Shown piece by piece: positions 44,124 to 47,695 of a stretch of 47,695 nucleotides of DNA (its first letter is position 1; every line of letters starts with the position of its first letter). The stretch is from JAGXQV01 sp964505475 (lineage in GTDB: Bacteria; Pseudomonadota; Gammaproteobacteria; Burkholderiales; Sulfuricellaceae). The stretch is taken from positions 1-47,695 of the forward strand of contig CAZDIJ010000017.1 in assembly GCA_964505475.1 (NCBI GenBank). Reading direction: 5' to 3'. The notes beneath the pieces were generated by a model, which had not been told where the DNA came from, ran no database searches, and worked only from the letters and a program-made list of their open reading frames with translations. Made by a program: the position numbers and the translations under genes.

Positions 44124-45689
44124 CTACTCCCACTCGATAGTCGCCGGCGGCTTGCCGCAGATGTCGTAAACCACCCGATTGATGCCGCGCACTTCGTTGA
44201 TGATGCGGTTGGAGACCTTGCCCAGCAGCGTGTAGGGCAGTTCCGCCCAGTGCGCCGTCATGAAGTCGGAAGTCTGTACGGCGCGCAGCGCCACCACATA
44301 GTCGTAAGTACGTCCGTCGCCCATGACGCCGACCGATTTGACCGGGAGGAACACGGCGAAAGCCTGGGAGGTCTTTTCGTACCAGCCGGCGGCGTGCAGT
44401 TCCTCGATGAAGATATGGTCGGCACGACGCAGCAGATCGGCATATTCGCGCTTCACCTCTCCGAGGATGCGCACCCCCAGGCCGGGGCCGGGGAAGGGAT
44501 GGCGATACACCATGTCGTGCGGCAGGCCGAGGGCGACGCCGAGTTCGCGTACTTCGTCCTTGAAAAGTTCGCGCAAAGGCTCCAGCAGCTTGAGATGCAA
44601 GGTATCCGGCAAGCCGCCGACGTTGTGGTGCGACTTGATGGTATGCGCCTTCTTGGTCTTGCTGCTGGCGGATTCGATCACATCCGGGTAGATGGTGCCC
44701 TGCGCCAGCCATTTGGCGTTGGGCAATTTGGCCGATTCGGCCTGGAAGACCTCGACGAATTCGCGGCCGATGACCTTGCGCTTCTGCTCGGGGTCGGTGA
44801 CGCCGGTGAGGTGCTTCATGAATTCGGCGCTGGCATCGACATGGATCACCTTGACGCCGAGATTGTCGGCGAAGGTTTTCATCACCTGCTCCGCTTCGTT
44901 CAAGCGCAGCAGGCCATTATCGACGAACACGCAGGTGAGCTGCTTGCCGATGGCGCGATGCAGCAAGGCCGCCACCACCGAGGAATCGACGCCGCCGGAC
45001 AGCCCCAGGATCACTTCGTCGGAGCCGACTTCGGAACGTATCTTGCCGATGGCTTCCTCGACGTAATCGGGCATGTTCCAGTCCGAACCGCAATTGCAGA
45101 TGTCGTGCACGAAGCGCGCGAGGATCGCCTTGCCCTGCGTGGTGTGAGTGACTTCCGGGTGGAATTGGAGAGCGTAAAATTTGCGCGCCTCGTCGGCCAT
45201 GCCGGCGATGGGCGTGGCGGCGTTTTCGCAAATCATCTTGAAGCCCGACGGCATTTCCGTGACCTTGTCGCCGTGGCTCATCCACACGTCCAGCCAGCCT
45301 GCGCCGCCGGCTTCCTGGCGATCCTGAATGTCCTTGAGCAGCGCCGTATGGCCATGGGCGCGCACCTCGGCATAACCGAATTCGCGCTTGGCGGCGTTTT
45401 CCACCTTGCCGCCGAGTTGCGCCGCCATGGTCTGCATCCCGTAGCAAATGCCCAGCACCGGCACGCCGAGGCCGAACACCACGTCCGGGGCGCGCGGCGT
45501 CTCATCCTCGTACACCGAGGCCGGGCCGCCGGAAAGAATGATGCCCTGGGGGTTGAAGTCGCGGATGAACTGCTCGCTGACATCGAAGGGATGGAGTTCG
45601 CAATAAACGCTGCATTCGCGCACGCGGCGCGCGATCAACTGGGTGTATTGGGAACCGAAGTCGAGGATGAGGATTTTTTGGTGGCTCAT
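44124..45689 (-). CDS. guaA: GMP synthase (glutamine-hydrolysing)
   Basis: The product has 521 residues, the usual length. The class I amidotransferase domain has Cys in LGICYGMQTMA near residue 82 and the His/Glu pair in ALQFHPEVTHT; the ATP-pyrophosphatase P-loop is LGLSGGVDSSVVAAL near residue 235; the C-terminal dimer domain ends in ATIEWE. It converts XMP to GMP. It follows guaB, but a strong hairpin terminator stands between the two genes, only 16 bases before its ATG. Confidence 0.97.
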   Translation of the reverse strand: MSHQKILILDFGSQYTQLIARRVRECSVYCELHPFDVSEQFIRDFNPQGIILSGGPASVYEDETPRAPDVVFGLGVPVLGICYGMQTMAAQLGGKVENAAKREFGYAEVRAHGHTALLKDIQDRQEAGGAGWLDVWMSHGDKVTEMPSGFKMICENAATPIAGMADEARKFYALQFHPEVTHTTQGKAILARFVHDICNCGSDWNMPDYVEEAIGKIRSEVGSDEVILGLSGGVDSSVVAALLHRAIGKQLTCVFVDNGLLRLNEAEQVMKTFADNLGVKVIHVDASAEFMKHLTGVTDPEQKRKVIGREFVEVFQAESAKLPNAKWLAQGTIYPDVIESASSKTKKAHTIKSHHNVGGLPDTLHLKLLEPLRELFKDEVRELGVALGLPHDMVYRHPFPGPGLGVRILGEVKREYADLLRRADHIFIEELHAAGWYEKTSQAFAVFLPVKSVGVMGDGRTYDYVVALRAVQTSDFMTAHWAELPYTLLGKVSNRIINEVRGINRVVYDICGKPPATIEWE

Positions 45690-45704
45690 GGCTGTATGAC
45701 CCGC

Positions 45705-45742
45705 AAAAAAGAAGAAGGGGCGCCGTGTGGCGCCCCTTCTTC
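45705..45742 (-). terminator. Strong intrinsic terminator between guaB and guaA
   Basis: GAAGAAGGGGCGCC (45711-45724) and GGCGCCCCTTCTTC (45729-45742) form a perfect 14-bp stem with a 4-base loop; on the minus strand six Ts follow (45710-45705). It begins eight bases after the guaB stop and leaves no room for a separate guaA promoter downstream. Confidence 0.92.
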
Positions 45743-45750
45743 AAGGTTGA

Positions 45751-47211
45751 TTATTCAACGTGATAGTTCGGCGCTTCCTTGGTGATCTGCACGTCATGGA
45801 CGTGCGACTCGCGGATGCCGGCGCTGCTGATTTCGACGAATTCGGCCTTGGCGTGGACTTCGTCGATGGTCTTGCAGCCGAGGTAGCCCATGCTGGAGCG
45901 CAGGCCGCCCATCAACTGGTGGATCACCGTCAGCACGCTGCCCTTGTAGGGGACGCGGCCCTCGATGCCTTCCGGCACCAGCTTGTCGGCGTTGGCTTCG
46001 TTGTCCTGGAAATAACGGTCCTTGGAGCCCTGCTGCATGGCGCCCAGGCTGCCCATGCCGCGATAGGACTTGTAGGAACGCCCCTGGAACAGTTCGATTT
46101 CGCCCGGCGCTTCCTCGGTGCCGCCGAACAGGCCGCCCAGCATCACGGAATTGGCGCCCGCCGCGATGGCCTTGGCGATGTCGCCGGAATAGCGGATGCC
46201 GCCGTCGCCGATCAGCGGCACGCCGCTTCCTTCCAGCGCTTTCGCCACATTCTCGATGGCGGTGATTTGCGGCACGCCGACCCCGGCCACGATGCGCGTG
46301 GTGCAGATGGAACCGGGGCCGATGCCGACCTTGACCGCATCCGCGCCATGATCGACCAGCGCGCGGGCGGCGCCGCCGGTGGCGATGTTGCCGCCGATCA
46401 CCTGCACTTGCGGGAAATGCTTTTTCACCCACTGGACGCGGCTCAGCACGCCCTGCGAGTGCCCATGGGCGGTATCCACCACGATCACGTCAACACCGGC
46501 TTCCGCCAGTTTTTCGACGCGTTCCTCGGTACCCTCGCCCACGCCCACCGCCGCTCCGGCGCGCAGGCGACCCTGCTGATCCTTGCAGGCCAGCGGATGC
46601 TCGGTGGATTTATGGATGTCCTTGACGGTAATCAGCCCCTTCAGTTCGAAGGCGTCGTTGACCACCAGAACGCGCTCCAGGCGGTACTGGTGCATCAGCG
46701 CCATGGCGTCCTCGCGGGAAGCGCCTTCCTTGACGGTGATCAGCTTGTCGCGCGGGGTCATGATGTTGCCGATGGGCTGATCGAGGTTGGTTTCGAAGCG
46801 CAGGTCGCGGTTGGTGACGATACCCACCACCTTGCCGCCATCCACCACCGGCAAACCGGAGATGCGGTGCTGGCGCGTCAGCACCAGCACGTCGCGCACC
46901 GTCATCTGGGGGGAAATGGTGATGGGGTCCTTCACCACGCCGCTTTCGAAACGCTTCACGCGCGCTACCTGGGCGGCCTGCTGGGCGGCGCTCATGTTCT
47001 TGTGGATGATGCCGATGCCGCCTTCCTGTGCCAGGGCAATCGCCAGGCGCGCCTCGGTCACGGTATCCATGGCGGCGGAAACCAGCGGGATATTCAGGGT
47101 GATGTCGCGGGTCAGTTGGGTTGCCAGACTGACTTCGCGGGGGAGAATGTTGGAGTGAGCGGGAACCAGGAGAACATCGTCGAAAGTCAGTGCTTTTTGA
47201 AGAACACGCAT
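45751..47211 (-). CDS. guaB: IMP dehydrogenase
   Basis: The product has 486 residues. The catalytic barrel is interrupted by a pair of CBS domains (about 95-205), as usual. The catalytic loop is GPGSICTTRIVAGVGVPQ with the Cys near residue 304, and the flap and active-site motif GRSYKSYRGMGSLGAMQQ follow. It oxidises IMP to XMP with NAD, the first step to GMP. It lies just upstream of guaA and has its own extended -10 promoter. Confidence 0.97.
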   Translation of the reverse strand: MRVLQKALTFDDVLLVPAHSNILPREVSLATQLTRDITLNIPLVSAAMDTVTEARLAIALAQEGGIGIIHKNMSAAQQAAQVARVKRFESGVVKDPITISPQMTVRDVLVLTRQHRISGLPVVDGGKVVGIVTNRDLRFETNLDQPIGNIMTPRDKLITVKEGASREDAMALMHQYRLERVLVVNDAFELKGLITVKDIHKSTEHPLACKDQQGRLRAGAAVGVGEGTEERVEKLAEAGVDVIVVDTAHGHSQGVLSRVQWVKKHFPQVQVIGGNIATGGAARALVDHGADAVKVGIGPGSICTTRIVAGVGVPQITAIENVAKALEGSGVPLIGDGGIRYSGDIAKAIAAGANSVMLGGLFGGTEEAPGEIELFQGRSYKSYRGMGSLGAMQQGSKDRYFQDNEANADKLVPEGIEGRVPYKGSVLTVIHQLMGGLRSSMGYLGCKTIDEVHAKAEFVEISSAGIRESHVHDVQITKEAPNYHVE

Positions 47212-47238
47212 GCTGTTACGTCCTTAATGCAAAGCGGC

Positions 47239-47247
47239 ATTATATCA
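47239..47247 (-). promoter_or_regulatory. Extended -10 promoter of guaB
   Basis: On the minus strand TGATATAAT is an exact extended -10 (TGnTATAAT), 28 bases before the guaB start. No good -35 is found at 16-18 bp, which fits the extended type. Confidence 0.7.
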
Positions 47248-47345
47248 AATCGCCAAGGTTTGACGAATGACCACGGCAGGGATATTTTCCTTTCCCGGCA
47301 AAATCGCCAAGCCAGCCGCGTTGACGCTTATTGTCCCGCGTATTT

Positions 47346-47695
47346 TCAAGCCAGCGCCAAATCGGCCAGCCCCATATCGCTGCCGGCCATGAGTTTTTCA
47401 ATATCCACCAGTATCAGCATGCGCTCATCCACCGTACCCAGCCCCATGACGTACTTGGTATCAATGGCCGAACCAAACTCCGGCGGCTGCTTGATTTGAT
47501 CGGGATTGAGGGTAATCACATCCGAGACGCCGTCTACCACCATGCCCACTACGCGGCTAGCCAGATTAAGGATGATGACCACCGTAAGCGGGTTGTATTC
47601 GGCTCCGCCAAGGCGGAATTTAATACGCATATCGACAATAGGCACGATGATGCCGCGCAGGTTGATGACGCCCTTGATGAACTCGGGGGTGTTGG
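47346..47695 (-). CDS. cheW: CheW-like chemotaxis coupling protein (partial, cut by the window)
   Basis: Only the last 116 residues are in the window; the gene runs off the right edge and no start is seen. The visible part starts NTPEFIKGVINLRGIIVPIV, the CheW signature, and continues through VVIILNLASRVVGMVVDGVS and DTKYVMGLGTVDERMLILVD. CheW couples receptors to the CheA kinase. Whether it belongs to a chemotaxis or a twitching cluster depends on genes beyond the edge. A GTG at 47645 is an internal codon, not the start. Confidence 0.9.
   Translation of the reverse strand, partial: NTPEFIKGVINLRGIIVPIVDMRIKFRLGGAEYNPLTVVIILNLASRVVGMVVDGVSDVITLNPDQIKQPPEFGSAIDTKYVMGLGTVDERMLILVDIEKLMAGSDMGLADLALA

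Noticed and set aside
43986..45785. Long plus-strand open frame (599 codons) opposite guaA
   Set aside because: It is the antisense shadow of guaA; composition and the lack of family features speak against a gene.
45760..47499. Long plus-strand open frame (579 codons) opposite guaB
   Set aside because: It mirrors guaB codons on the antisense strand, is rich in His, Arg and Gln as antisense frames of GC-rich genes are, and lacks a ribosome-binding site and a recognisable domain.

Overview
This GC-rich window reads as a chromosomal segment of a betaproteobacterium, most likely of the Nitrosomonadales (Gallionellaceae/Sulfuricellaceae type). The grounds are the surE-pcm-nlpD-rpoS order, an iscR-led isc operon, an LplT-type lysophospholipid transporter and several c-di-GMP proteins. 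The placement is inferred from gene content, not from a search. Two runs of N (20787-20796 and 31231-31330) mark it as a scaffolded draft assembly.

Layout. Positions 1-2072 are the end of a mobile element with Mu-like cargo: two phage-type genes, a structured leader, a Com zinc-finger gene and an overlapping DNA methyltransferase. Paired 15-bp terminal-type repeats lie at both sides. The element seems to end inside a fragment of an IS3-type transposase gene, next to tRNA-Lys. From 2.4 to 6.1 kb are a YbcJ-like S4 protein, a coiled-coil membrane protein, rdgC, an HD hydrolase, a LexA-like repressor with a very clear self-operator, and a small Cys-rich protein. From 6.3 to 14.8 kb are a 1154-residue protein that I read as PPi-type PEP carboxykinase, a lipoprotein, a cold-shock protein, a DksA/TraR protein, uup and an orphan nosD. 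From 14.8 to 19.5 kb are a diguanylate cyclase and surE-pcm-nlpD-rpoS.

From 19.6 to 27.2 kb, on the minus strand, lies iron-sulfur assembly: cysE, then iscR, a second cysteine desulfurase, iscS, iscU, iscA, hscB, hscA, fdx and iscX. A good IscR type-1 site sits on the iscR promoter, and GGGGCTA-type repeats fill three gaps of the operon. From 27.2 to 35.2 kb are trmJ, suhB, an exported proline-rich protein with a 21-bp tandem repeat and a run of 15 prolines, mutS, a small Ala/Pro lipoprotein and tRNA-Val. From 35.2 to 47.7 kb are a LysR regulator, lplT, a GGDEF-EAL protein with a CxxCH sensor motif, an SLC13 permease, a cation/proton antiporter, guaA, guaB and a partial CheW.

The strongest leads are the com/methyltransferase module with its leader and terminal repeats, the LexA-like promoter whose spacer is exactly filled by a palindrome, the proline-rich repeat protein, the repeat family of the isc operon, and a strong hairpin terminator between guaB and guaA. 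Most of the rest is ordinary core genome.
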